Shown here: positions 1 to 6,989 of the stretch, in pieces
Position numbering within the stretch: position 1 is the stretch's first letter
How the letters are laid out: each line of letters starts with the position of its first letter
Source of the DNA: an uncultured Lachnospiraceae bacterium
GTDB taxonomy: Bacteria > Bacillota > Clostridia > Lachnospirales > Lachnospiraceae
DNA: 43,004 nucleotides
Direction: 5' to 3'
NCBI GenBank assembly: GCA_902784165.1
Contig: CACZTL010000100.1
Location: forward strand, 1-43,004
Program-made: the position numbers and the translations under genes
The notes under the pieces: model-generated
The model's database searches: none
The model's input: only the letters and a program-made list of their open reading frames with translations
Told to the model about the DNA's origin: nothing

Positions 1-271
1 ACCGTGCAGCCGGGGCAGTAGCGGCGCCCTGTACCTGTGAAATCCGCTATAGCAGGGGTGATATCTGATTTAGGGTGTATTATTTCGGAGCAGCCCTGTT
101 TTGGGCGGCGATGACGTTTGGGTCTTTCGCAACGGAAATCCGCGAATCATGTCAGGTCGGGAACGAAGCAGCATTAAGCGGAATCTTTCGTGTGCCGGAA
201 GGTAGCCCGGATCGAGCTTGTTCATTACAGGAAACGTCCGGGGTATGAGTTCGAGATCAGGTGCACGGGTT
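1..271 (+). ncRNA. ffs: Signal recognition particle RNA, large bacterial type (scRNA)
   Basis: This RNA is the scaffold of the signal recognition particle; it binds Ffh and supports co-translational targeting of membrane and secreted proteins. The conserved domain IV hairpin lies at about 151-182, with the Ffh-binding asymmetric loop and a GGAA-type tetraloop (GGTCGGGAACGAAGCAGC). The extreme ends pair perfectly: CCGTGCA at 2-8 with TGCACGG at 262-268. The length of about 268-271 nt matches the large Bacillus-type RNA with an Alu domain rather than the 114-nt E. coli 4.5S RNA. A T-rich run at 270-282 directly follows the closing helix and probably terminates transcription. The promoter and possibly a base or two of the 5' end lie outside the window. 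Confidence 0.93.
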
Positions 272-292
272 TTTTATTTTTTAATTTTAAGA

Positions 293-368
293 AAAGTGTG
301 TCGGATGGGAGACAGTCCCTTTGTGTCAATCCTGATACAAAGGGACTGTCCCCCATACGACACACTTT
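293..368. repeat. REPIN-like palindromic repeat, copy 1
   Basis: This is a long inverted repeat of about 76 bp. The outer arms AAAGTGTGTCG (293-303) and CGACACACTTT (358-368) match perfectly. The inner arms carry the family core GACAGTCCCTTTGTGTCA and its complement around a 4-6 nt centre. It lies between the SRP RNA and the following lipoprotein gene. The same core recurs at 4421-4510, 8737-8807 and 30374-30439. No transposase is nearby, so mobilisation in trans by a REP-associated (RAYT) transposase elsewhere is only an inference. Confidence 0.88.
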
Positions 369-392
369 CGTATATAACAAACAGAGGCAGAT

Positions 393-1622
393 ATGAACAG
401 GCGTACTATACCTATGATAATAAGTGCAGCAGCGGCGGGAGCGGCACTGGTTATACTCTCAGCGCTTGCTTTTGCAGGCTGCAAAAAAGAAAGCGACGGA
501 CAGCTTTCTTTTTTGTCTGCGGTAAATGCAGTATCGCCTGTTATGCCGGCTGATGAGCTGGAGCTTTTATATAACAGGGACTTTTTTTATGACCGCCTCG
601 ACTATAATGAAAAAAAAGTGTATATGAATATGCTTAGGGCGTGTCGCGAGATGAAGGATACGACTGTCTTTGATTCCGTGCTGGAGGATACATTTTTAAA
701 AGCGGAATATGCGCTTTACGCAGATCATCCGGAGATAACATGGAGATGGTCGTACAGCGGGAATTTAAGCGGTACGGTGGATACTGTATATTTTGACATT
801 ACTGACGAGAACAAAAAGGAGCGAAACAGAGAGGCTGTCAGGAAAGCTGATGAGAAGCTTGCGCAGATCGATCCGGAAATGTCTGATTATGACAAGATGC
901 TTACATTTTACAACATGATAGTAGATGAAACCGATTATGTTGAGAATGAGTACGACCAGGATATGACAAGCGTTTTTATAGAACAGGATTCGGTATGCGC
1001 CGGTTATTCAAGGGCGTTCCAGTATCTGTGCAAGGCGTCCGGAATAGAGTGCGCATACATAGAAGGAATGGCGTACGGATTTCAGGATGATGATGAGGAG
1101 GCTCATGCCTGGAATCTCGTAAAGCTGGATGATAAATATTACTGGGTGGATGTAACCTGGGGTGATCCTATTTCGGATGATGAGAAGTTTAAAAAAACAT
1201 ATCCGTATTTTTGTTCGGACGATACTGAGTTTTTAAAAACGCATAAGCCTGAAGCTGCTGTATGGATAAGCGACGGTCAGGGTAATGTACTGGACGAACC
1301 CTTGTATTCTTTTGAGCTTCCCTCATGCGAGGATTCAACTCTGGATTATTACAAGCAGTCAGGCGCTTATTTTGAAAGCTATGACAGAGAAAAAATGGGA
1401 TTTTTTTTGGGAAACAGTCTTGAAGAAAATCCCGAAGCTGTGGTAGAGTTTAAGATAGGAGATGTCCAGCAGTATGTACGGGCCGTTAATGATCTGTTTG
1501 ATGAGCGTGCGTACGTGTATGATATCGTAGAAGACAGTTTAGGCTCGTCTGTTGCAAATACCAGAGATGTATATTTTATACAGGATGATACTACACATGT
1601 GGTGTCTGTGTTTCTTGAGTGA
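393..1622 (+). CDS. Transglutaminase-like (papain-fold) lipoprotein
   Basis: This is a predicted exported lipoprotein of 409 aa. The N-terminus has two arginines, a hydrophobic segment (about 8-27) and a lipobox-like AFAGC with the candidate lipidated Cys30. A transglutaminase-core domain follows at about residues 165-260, with a visible Cys-His-Asp triad: Cys202 in SVCAGYSRAF, His238 in EEAHAWNLV and Asp253 in YYWVDVTWGDP. Bacterial members of this fold act as proteases or amidases as often as crosslinkers, so the reaction is unknown. The C-terminal 140 residues are unassigned. It is the first of five same-strand envelope genes (393-5707) that look like a surface-polymer cassette. The ribosome binding site ahead of ATG 393 (GAGGCA) is only moderate. 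Confidence 0.82.
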   Translation: MNRRTIPMIISAAAAGAALVILSALAFAGCKKESDGQLSFLSAVNAVSPVMPADELELLYNRDFFYDRLDYNEKKVYMNMLRACREMKDTTVFDSVLEDTFLKAEYALYADHPEITWRWSYSGNLSGTVDTVYFDITDENKKERNREAVRKADEKLAQIDPEMSDYDKMLTFYNMIVDETDYVENEYDQDMTSVFIEQDSVCAGYSRAFQYLCKASGIECAYIEGMAYGFQDDDEEAHAWNLVKLDDKYYWVDVTWGDPISDDEKFKKTYPYFCSDDTEFLKTHKPEAAVWISDGQGNVLDEPLYSFELPSCEDSTLDYYKQSGAYFESYDREKMGFFLGNSLEENPEAVVEFKIGDVQQYVRAVNDLFDERAYVYDIVEDSLGSSVANTRDVYFIQDDTTHVVSVFLE

Positions 1623-1643
1623 TGTAGTGTCAGATATAAAGCA

Positions 1644-2486
1644 ATGAGTAACAAAATAAACAAAAAAAAGAAATCAATACCCGGAAGCACCGTAGCAGCG
1701 ATCGGCGCGATAGCCGCGATCTGTTTTTGCGTGCTTTTTGTTATCTTTAGGGCTACCGGAGCCGGAGCCTATACGGAAAGCGAGGATGCAAGAAACGGAG
1801 CGCAGTACCTTTCAAATATTGAAGGAAAAGATGTTAAAGTAATAGCAGACCGCATAGGGCAGAGCGCAAAGGCACAAAAGACCGACGCAGCAGCAGGAAA
1901 GCTTGAGGCTCTTGGAACCGATGAAACGGATATGTGGTCGCTTTTTGACGGTATCGTTATAGTCGGCGATTCCAGAACCCAGTCTTTTTCGGAGTACGGA
2001 TATCTGCCGGAAAGTGTAGTAGTGGCAAAGCTGGGCGCCAACCTGAAATATGCGGACGAGGTTATCGACGAGGTTGCGGCGAAGCAGCCCTCATCGCTTA
2101 TATTTACATACGGTATAAATGATGTGGACGGTAACTGGCACTCAGCAGAGGATTTTATAGAAAGATATAAAGAAATTCTCGGGATTTACAGAAGCAAACT
2201 TCCGAATACGGATATATACGTTTGCTCGATCATACCCGTGAAGGATGCAGCTGTAGAGGAAGATCCGAATTACGCAGCTGTATCCGAATACGCCGCTGCG
2301 GTCAGACAGATGTGTGAGGACGAGGGGTATGTATTCATAGATTGTGATTCGTTATTTGATTATGATGAGTATTTTGAGGACGACGGTATACATTTTAAAT
2401 CGCCTATGTACCCGATATGGGGTGAGATACTCTTAAGGAAGGTTTTTGAAAATGAGAGCGGTCAGTCAGCAGAGGCTAACGGTTAA
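1644..2486 (+). CDS. Membrane-anchored SGNH/GDSL-family hydrolase
   Basis: This 280-aa protein has a lysine-rich N-terminus and one transmembrane helix (about 15-35), so its catalytic domain should lie outside the membrane. SGNH blocks are readable in order: IVIVGDSRTQ with nucleophile Ser110, KLGAN with Gly131, TYGINDVDG with Asn159, and DDGIHFK with the Asp247/His250 pair. The family comprises esterases and O-acetyl transferases acting on glycans or lipids. Placed with the MBOAT (3050) and DHHW (4526) genes, it probably adds or removes acyl groups on a surface polymer; the substrate cannot be read. It lies 21 bp after the preceding gene and overlaps the next one by 35 bp, suggesting translational coupling. 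Confidence 0.85.
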   Translation: MSNKINKKKKSIPGSTVAAIGAIAAICFCVLFVIFRATGAGAYTESEDARNGAQYLSNIEGKDVKVIADRIGQSAKAQKTDAAAGKLEALGTDETDMWSLFDGIVIVGDSRTQSFSEYGYLPESVVVAKLGANLKYADEVIDEVAAKQPSSLIFTYGINDVDGNWHSAEDFIERYKEILGIYRSKLPNTDIYVCSIIPVKDAAVEEDPNYAAVSEYAAAVRQMCEDEGYVFIDCDSLFDYDEYFEDDGIHFKSPMYPIWGEILLRKVFENESGQSAEANG

Positions 2487-2946
2487 TATAATTAAATGGG
2501 CTCTTTTCAGTGCTGTGATGATCCTTCTTTTTGTTATGCTTTCAAGAAGCGCGGGCGCGACAAGTACTGCAGATATCAAGACCCTTCAGACTAATGTGTC
2601 CGAAGCGGCAGACAAGGAGAAGATGAAGGAGGGCGACAACAGGATGCTAAGACGCCTCTACGGCATAGATCCGGAGCAGCTCGAGAGCTTTGTCTTGTAC
2701 TATCCTTCGTCAAATATGGGCGCAGAGGAGCTTTTGTTTGTACGTGTCAAAGATCAGGCTGATGTGTCTGCCGTAAAGACACTTATAGAACAGAGGAATG
2801 CTTCTCAGATACAGGCCTTTGAAGGGTACGGAGTCGAGCAGACGCAGCTGCTTAAAGAGGCGGTTATTAAGGAATACGGAAGGGATATCATATATGCTGT
2901 CGGCGATAAAAATAAGACTGTGACGGGAGTATATGAGAGCACCTGA
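2452..2946 (+). CDS. DUF4358 domain-containing membrane-anchored protein
   Basis: This small protein (164 aa from ATG 2452) has a single N-terminal transmembrane helix (about residues 10-30) and an exported domain. The stretch GIDPEQLESFVLYYPSSN to AFEGYGVEQTQLLKEAVI resembles the DUF4358 family of Clostridia, which has no known biochemical function and often sits beside DHHW and MBOAT genes. ATG 2452 is preferred over the upstream in-frame TTG 2446 because AAGGAAGG at 2435-2442 is well spaced for the ATG. The start lies inside the end of the SGNH hydrolase gene. Its role is presumably in the same surface-polymer pathway. Confidence 0.8.
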   Translation: MRAVSQQRLTVNIIKWALFSAVMILLFVMLSRSAGATSTADIKTLQTNVSEAADKEKMKEGDNRMLRRLYGIDPEQLESFVLYYPSSNMGAEELLFVRVKDQADVSAVKTLIEQRNASQIQAFEGYGVEQTQLLKEAVIKEYGRDIIYAVGDKNKTVTGVYEST

Positions 2947-2987
2947 TTTAATTATTCAGATGTGTCAACTAAATTGCAAATATATAG

Positions 2988-3005
2988 GGATTTTACATAA
3001 AATCC
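2988..3005. other. Short perfect hairpin upstream of the MBOAT gene
   Basis: GGATTTTA (2988-2995) and TAAAATCC (2998-3005) form an 8-bp stem with a 2-nt loop inside the 103-bp gap between the DUF4358 and MBOAT genes. There is no T run on either side, so it is not a standard terminator. It could be a protein site or an mRNA processing structure; nothing in the sequence decides this. Confidence 0.4.
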
Positions 3006-3049
3006 TTGAACGGTAATTTATGGCGCAGCATATGAACGGAGAAAAGTAA

Positions 3050-4417
3050 GTGACCTTAAACAGCATATTTTTTATACTTGTATATATGCCTATAGCCCTT
3101 CTGGTTTTTCATATAGTGCCCGGGAAGGCGAAGCTGCCTGTGCTCACAGCAGCAGGTCTTTGTTTTTATGCGACAAGCGGTCCGGTAAGCCTTATTTATC
3201 TCGGTGTGTCTGTTTTGTTTAACTATCTGACAGGTATTGAGCTGGAAATACTTAAAAAAAATGATGAAAAAAAGAAGGCATTTACGGCTTTAGCTGCAAG
3301 TGTGGCAGCCAATCTGTTTATGCTTGGGATTTTTAAGTACACCACGGCTGCTATGCCGCTTGGAATATCATTTTTTACATTTTCAGCGATATCATATCTT
3401 GCGGATGTATACAGGGGTGAAGCGCCCGGTCAGACAAATCTTTTGAAATTTACGGTTTATCTTACTTTTTTCCCGAAAATAATTTCCGGACCGATAGTAA
3501 GATATGCTGATTTTCATAAACAGCTTGATAACCTGAAGGTTTCAGCCGCTTCTTTAAGAGATGGGGCGCAGATGTTTCTTGCGGGGCTTATGAAGAAGGT
3601 GCTTCTTGCCGACAGGCTGGGGGTAGGATTTGCTGAGCTTACGGCTGCGGGAGTAAATACCGGATCGGCAGCATGGCTGGGAGTAGTGTTTTTCAGTCTT
3701 CAGCTGTATTTTGATTTCAGCGGTTACTCGGATATGGCTATAGGCCTTTCTAAGATGTTCGGATTTGAGATAAATCCCAACTTCGACTATCCATATTATT
3801 CGAGCGAGAATGTAAGTATATTCTGGCGCAAATGGCATATATCCCTCGGGGAGTGGTTTAAGCATTATGTTTATTTTCCGCTTGGCGGAAGCAGGGTCTC
3901 TAGCCGGCGCATAGTGTTAAATATAATGATTGTGTGGACGCTTACAGGGCTTTGGCACGGTTCTACCTTAAACTTCCTTTTTTGGGGTTTATACAACGGC
4001 GGACTTGTGCTGCTTGATAAGTTTTTCCTCGGAAAATATATGAAGAGGCTTCCCGTGCCTTTAAGAGTCGGGATAACGGTATTTGCAGTATGTATGGGAT
4101 GGGTGTTCTTCTTTAACCCGTCGCTTGGGGCTTCCTTTATGTATTTCGGCAGGATGCTTGGCGGCGGCACGGCGGTTGGCGCCGGTGTTGCGGGATCTGT
4201 ATTTGTCAGGAATATAGCATTGCTGATAGTGAGTGTTATAGGCTGCACGTCTGTGCCCAAGAATATATTTGAAGAGATTTTTTACAGAAGGGGATTTCGA
4301 TCCGGGAACAGAGTGTTTTATATATTATTTGCGGTGGCGGCTTCAGCGCTTTTACTGCTGACTATCGCAGAGCTTATCGGATCGACCAATACGACGTTTT
4401 TATATGCGCAATTTTAG
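3050..4417 (+). CDS. MBOAT-family membrane O-acyltransferase (AlgI-like)
   Basis: This 455-aa multi-span protein belongs to the membrane-bound O-acyltransferase family, which moves acyl groups across the membrane for glycan O-acylation, as AlgI and DltB do. Family signatures are visible: GISFFTFSAISYLADVYRG near residue 105, IFWRKWHISLGEWFKHYVYF with PLGG near 260, and GLWHGSTLNFLFWGLYNG with the predicted catalytic His303. It starts at GTG 3050, preceded by GGAG (3038-3041) at good spacing. It is followed by a DHHW gene, the usual Clostridial partner, but a 90-bp palindrome lies between them. The acyl acceptor is not known. Confidence 0.9.
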   Translation: MTLNSIFFILVYMPIALLVFHIVPGKAKLPVLTAAGLCFYATSGPVSLIYLGVSVLFNYLTGIELEILKKNDEKKKAFTALAASVAANLFMLGIFKYTTAAMPLGISFFTFSAISYLADVYRGEAPGQTNLLKFTVYLTFFPKIISGPIVRYADFHKQLDNLKVSAASLRDGAQMFLAGLMKKVLLADRLGVGFAELTAAGVNTGSAAWLGVVFFSLQLYFDFSGYSDMAIGLSKMFGFEINPNFDYPYYSSENVSIFWRKWHISLGEWFKHYVYFPLGGSRVSSRRIVLNIMIVWTLTGLWHGSTLNFLFWGLYNGGLVLLDKFFLGKYMKRLPVPLRVGITVFAVCMGWVFFFNPSLGASFMYFGRMLGGGTAVGAGVAGSVFVRNIALLIVSVIGCTSVPKNIFEEIFYRRGFRSGNRVFYILFAVAASALLLLTIAELIGSTNTTFLYAQF

Positions 4418-4420
4418 AGT

Positions 4421-4510
4421 GGTGTGTCAAAATGTGTCAAATGGGGACAGTCCCTTTGTGTCAGTCCTGACACAAAGGGACTGTCCCCATTTGACACATT
4501 TTGACACACC
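4421..4510. repeat. REPIN-like palindromic repeat, copy 2
   Basis: This is a 90-bp palindrome with nearly perfect arms, starting GGTGTGTCAAAATGTGTCAA and ending with its complement. The inner arms hold GGGGACAGTCCCTTTGTGTCA. It sits 4 bp after the MBOAT stop codon and 16 bp before the preferred start of the DHHW gene, inside what otherwise looks like one operon. A hairpin of this size in the mRNA could reduce read-through or set a processing point, which is an inference. Confidence 0.9.
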
Positions 4511-4525
4511 TTCATGGAGAAAGAA

Positions 4526-5707
4526 ATGCCGGGAAAAAGCAGATATTATTCGGAAAAATCAAAAGAAATAAAAATAAGACGCAGCAGGATCCGTGGTATT
4601 GCTGTGGCTGTTTTAGCGTGCTTTGCCGTTTTTTTTGCCGTAGCCAATATTATAAATCCCGTGAGAGAATTCTCGGACGGTGAAAACAGAAAATTAAAGA
4701 CTGTGCCGCAATTAAGCGCCGAAAGCTTTGCAGACGGCTCGTTTTTTGAAGAAGCCTTTGGTGCCTATTCAGACCAGTTTGTTTTCCGTGACGCTTTTAT
4801 AGGCATAAAATCTCAGGCAGAGCTGTTATCTGGTGATTATAAGGAAAATGATACGGTGATCGGAGAAGACGGTTATCTTTTTGCGACGCCGGAAACACCA
4901 TCGGCCTCAAGCGTTTCAGCACAGCAGAGTGCGGTAAATACATTTGCAAAAAGCAATTCCGGTCTTAAGCTATCCTTTATGCTTGCTCCTTGTGCAGCAA
5001 GCGTGCTTACAGATAAGCTTCCTGCTACGGCGGGTCTTAGGGATCAGATGGCAGATGTTGATTCCTTCGGTGAGGGCCTTGATGATTCGATAACATTTAT
5101 TAATGCCGGAAGGATTCTTTCCGGTCATAAGGATGATTATATCTATTACCGGACCGATCACCACTGGACGAGTACAGGCGCCCGTTATGTGTTTGATGAA
5201 AGCGCAAAGGATCTCGGTATTGAAAATGTATACGAGCCTGTAGAGCATAAGGTGAGTGACGGCTTTTTCGGTACGCAGGCGTCCTCAAGCGGTGTTTATA
5301 CACATGCAGACAGTGTCAGCATATTTGATTATGAAGACGCGACTCAGGATTATTATGTAAATATCAATTCCGGCGAAAAGATGACGGCTTCTATGTTTGA
5401 TTCGGAAAAGCTTGGCGAGAAGGACAAATACCAAGTGTTTTTCGGAGGAAATCATCCGGTAGTTGAGATCGGAACGCAAGCCGGAACAGGGAAAAAGCTG
5501 ATGATCTTTAAGGATTCATACGCCAACAGCTTTGTGCAGTTTTTATATCCGTATTATGATAAGATAATCATGATAGACCCCAGATATTATTATGAAGACC
5601 CTGTTCAGTTAATGAAGCTTGAAGGGATTACGGATGTGCTGTTTTTATACAGCGCAAATACGTTATTTACAGATTCTTCGCTTGTTGATTGCATAGGGGA
5701 GGGATAA
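4526..5707 (+). CDS. DHHW-family, AlgJ/AlgX-like surface-polymer acylation protein
   Basis: This protein (393 aa from ATG 4526) has a basic N-terminus, one transmembrane helix (about 22-40) and an exported SGNH-like domain. The family signature RTDHHWTSTGARYVF is present with Asp211-His212-His213, and IFKDSYANSFVQFLYPYY downstream supplies the serine-containing block. DHHW proteins are partners of MBOAT acyltransferases and resemble AlgJ/AlgX, which finish transfer of acetyl groups to exopolysaccharide. ATG 4526 is preferred to ATG 4514 because GGAG at 4516-4519 gives it a proper ribosome binding site. It is the last gene of the cassette beginning at 393. Confidence 0.85.
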   Translation: MPGKSRYYSEKSKEIKIRRSRIRGIAVAVLACFAVFFAVANIINPVREFSDGENRKLKTVPQLSAESFADGSFFEEAFGAYSDQFVFRDAFIGIKSQAELLSGDYKENDTVIGEDGYLFATPETPSASSVSAQQSAVNTFAKSNSGLKLSFMLAPCAASVLTDKLPATAGLRDQMADVDSFGEGLDDSITFINAGRILSGHKDDYIYYRTDHHWTSTGARYVFDESAKDLGIENVYEPVEHKVSDGFFGTQASSSGVYTHADSVSIFDYEDATQDYYVNINSGEKMTASMFDSEKLGEKDKYQVFFGGNHPVVEIGTQAGTGKKLMIFKDSYANSFVQFLYPYYDKIIMIDPRYYYEDPVQLMKLEGITDVLFLYSANTLFTDSSLVDCIGEG

Positions 5708-5711
5708 AAAA

Positions 5712-5735
5712 GCACACACCCGGGGAGGTGTGTGC
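5712..5735 (-). terminator. Hairpin with terminator polarity on the minus strand
   Basis: GCACACACC (5712-5720) pairs with GGTGTGTGC (5727-5735). On the + strand the hairpin is preceded by six A and followed by no T run; on the - strand it is followed by TTTTTT. It is therefore a canonical terminator only for - strand transcripts, although no - strand gene precedes it. It may still slow + strand transcription after the DHHW gene. Confidence 0.45.
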
Positions 5736-5841
5736 GGTAGTAGTATAGAATGAAATCCGTTATTATAATAACCCGTACTGTTACCTTTATAAAGTATCAG
5801 ATATTATATAAAAATAGGAACCAGATTTGTGAGAGGTAATT

Positions 5842-6891
5842 ATGAATAACAGGGATTTAATAAAAAAACTGCGCGATAACAGGGAACTTTCACGGGATGA
5901 GTATAAACAATTGCTGATCTCTATGACAAAGGAAGATGAAGAATTCCTTTATAAAAATGCCCGTGAGGTAAGAGAAGAATATTACGGCAAGGATGTATAC
6001 GTTCGCGGTCTGATCGAATTTACAAATTACTGCCGCAGGGATTGTCTGTACTGCGGTATTCGTGCGTCTAATAAAGAGTGTGACCGCTACAGACTCAGCC
6101 GGGAGCAGATACTTGAGTGCGCCGAAACGGGGTATGAGCTCGGATTTCGTACATTTGTCATGCAGGGTGGCGAGGATATGAAATTTTCAGATGAGGAAAT
6201 GTGCATGATTATATCCGATCTGAAGGAGAGGTATCCGGACTGTGCGATAACGCTTTCTATAGGAGAGAGGGAGCGAACCTCTTATGAAAAATACTTTGCG
6301 GCAGGAGCTGATCGCTTTCTTTTGCGTCATGAGAGTATAACACCTGAGCATTACTCAAGACTGCATTCCGAGTCACAGAAGATAGAAACACGGGTGCGTT
6401 GTTTAAAGGATCTTAAGGAGATAGGATATCAGGTCGGGTGCGGTATCATGATAGGCTCTCCTTTTCAGACGGTTGATCACCTGATCAGTGATCTTCTTTT
6501 TATGAAGGAATTTAAGCCTCATATGATCGGAATGGGTCCGTTTATCCCGCATGCCCAGACTCCCTTCAGGGACAGACCGGCGGGAAAGCTTGAAGACACT
6601 CTGCATATGCTTGGTATCGTCAGGCTTATGCTGCCGTATGTATTGCTCCCTGCTACAACTGCGCTCGGCACTATCGTACCTACAGGACGCGAGCTGGGGC
6701 TCCTTGCCGGAGCCAATGTAGTTATGCCTAACCTTTCTCCTACCGGCGTCAGGGCGAAGTATACGCTTTATGACGGAAAGATATGTACAGGTGATGAGGC
6801 GGCGGAGTGTGTGGCCTGTCTTAAACGAAGGATAGAGAGTACGGGGTACAGGCTGGCTGTGGCGCGGGGGGATTGCGCGGAGAGGTGTTAA
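5842..6891 (+). CDS. hydE: [FeFe]-hydrogenase maturation radical SAM protein HydE
   Basis: HydE is a radical S-adenosylmethionine enzyme that, with HydF and HydG, builds the H-cluster of [FeFe]-hydrogenases. The 349-aa length is normal. The [4Fe-4S] motif CRRDCLYC (Cys64, Cys68, Cys71) binds the cluster and SAM. Other family features include FVMQGGEDM after the first barrel strand, DRFLLRHESI, and the C-terminal PATTALGTIVPTGRELGL to MPNLSPTGVR. GAGAGGTAATT gives a normal ribosome binding site ahead of ATG 5842. The gene stands alone: neither hydF, hydG nor a hydrogenase is next to it, so its partners must lie elsewhere. It implies fermentative H2 metabolism. Confidence 0.93.
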   Translation: MNNRDLIKKLRDNRELSRDEYKQLLISMTKEDEEFLYKNAREVREEYYGKDVYVRGLIEFTNYCRRDCLYCGIRASNKECDRYRLSREQILECAETGYELGFRTFVMQGGEDMKFSDEEMCMIISDLKERYPDCAITLSIGERERTSYEKYFAAGADRFLLRHESITPEHYSRLHSESQKIETRVRCLKDLKEIGYQVGCGIMIGSPFQTVDHLISDLLFMKEFKPHMIGMGPFIPHAQTPFRDRPAGKLEDTLHMLGIVRLMLPYVLLPATTALGTIVPTGRELGLLAGANVVMPNLSPTGVRAKYTLYDGKICTGDEAAECVACLKRRIESTGYRLAVARGDCAERC

Positions 6892-6904
6892 AAAGAAGCT
6901 TCTT

Positions 6905-6933
6905 TTGAGCAAATTGTGAAATTGTGCTACAAT
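6905..6933 (+). promoter_or_regulatory. Promoter of the wall-binding L,D-transpeptidase gene
   Basis: A -35 box TTGAGC (6905-6910), a 17-bp spacer and an extended -10 TGCTACAAT (6925-6933) stand 57 bp before the preferred start. The boxes match the SigA consensus at 4 of 6 and 5 of 6 positions. The promoter begins right after hydE ends, so the next gene is probably transcribed separately. Confidence 0.65.
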
Positions 6934-6989
6934 GCAGATGAAAGCAAGGCACGTATACATAATTGTGATGATAAAGGGAGATGGTCAAA

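Noticed and set aside
190..553. Two overlapping + strand reading frames across the SRP RNA end and the first palindrome
   Set aside because: They read through the SRP RNA 3' end and the inverted repeat, have no ribosome binding site and no recognisable protein features.
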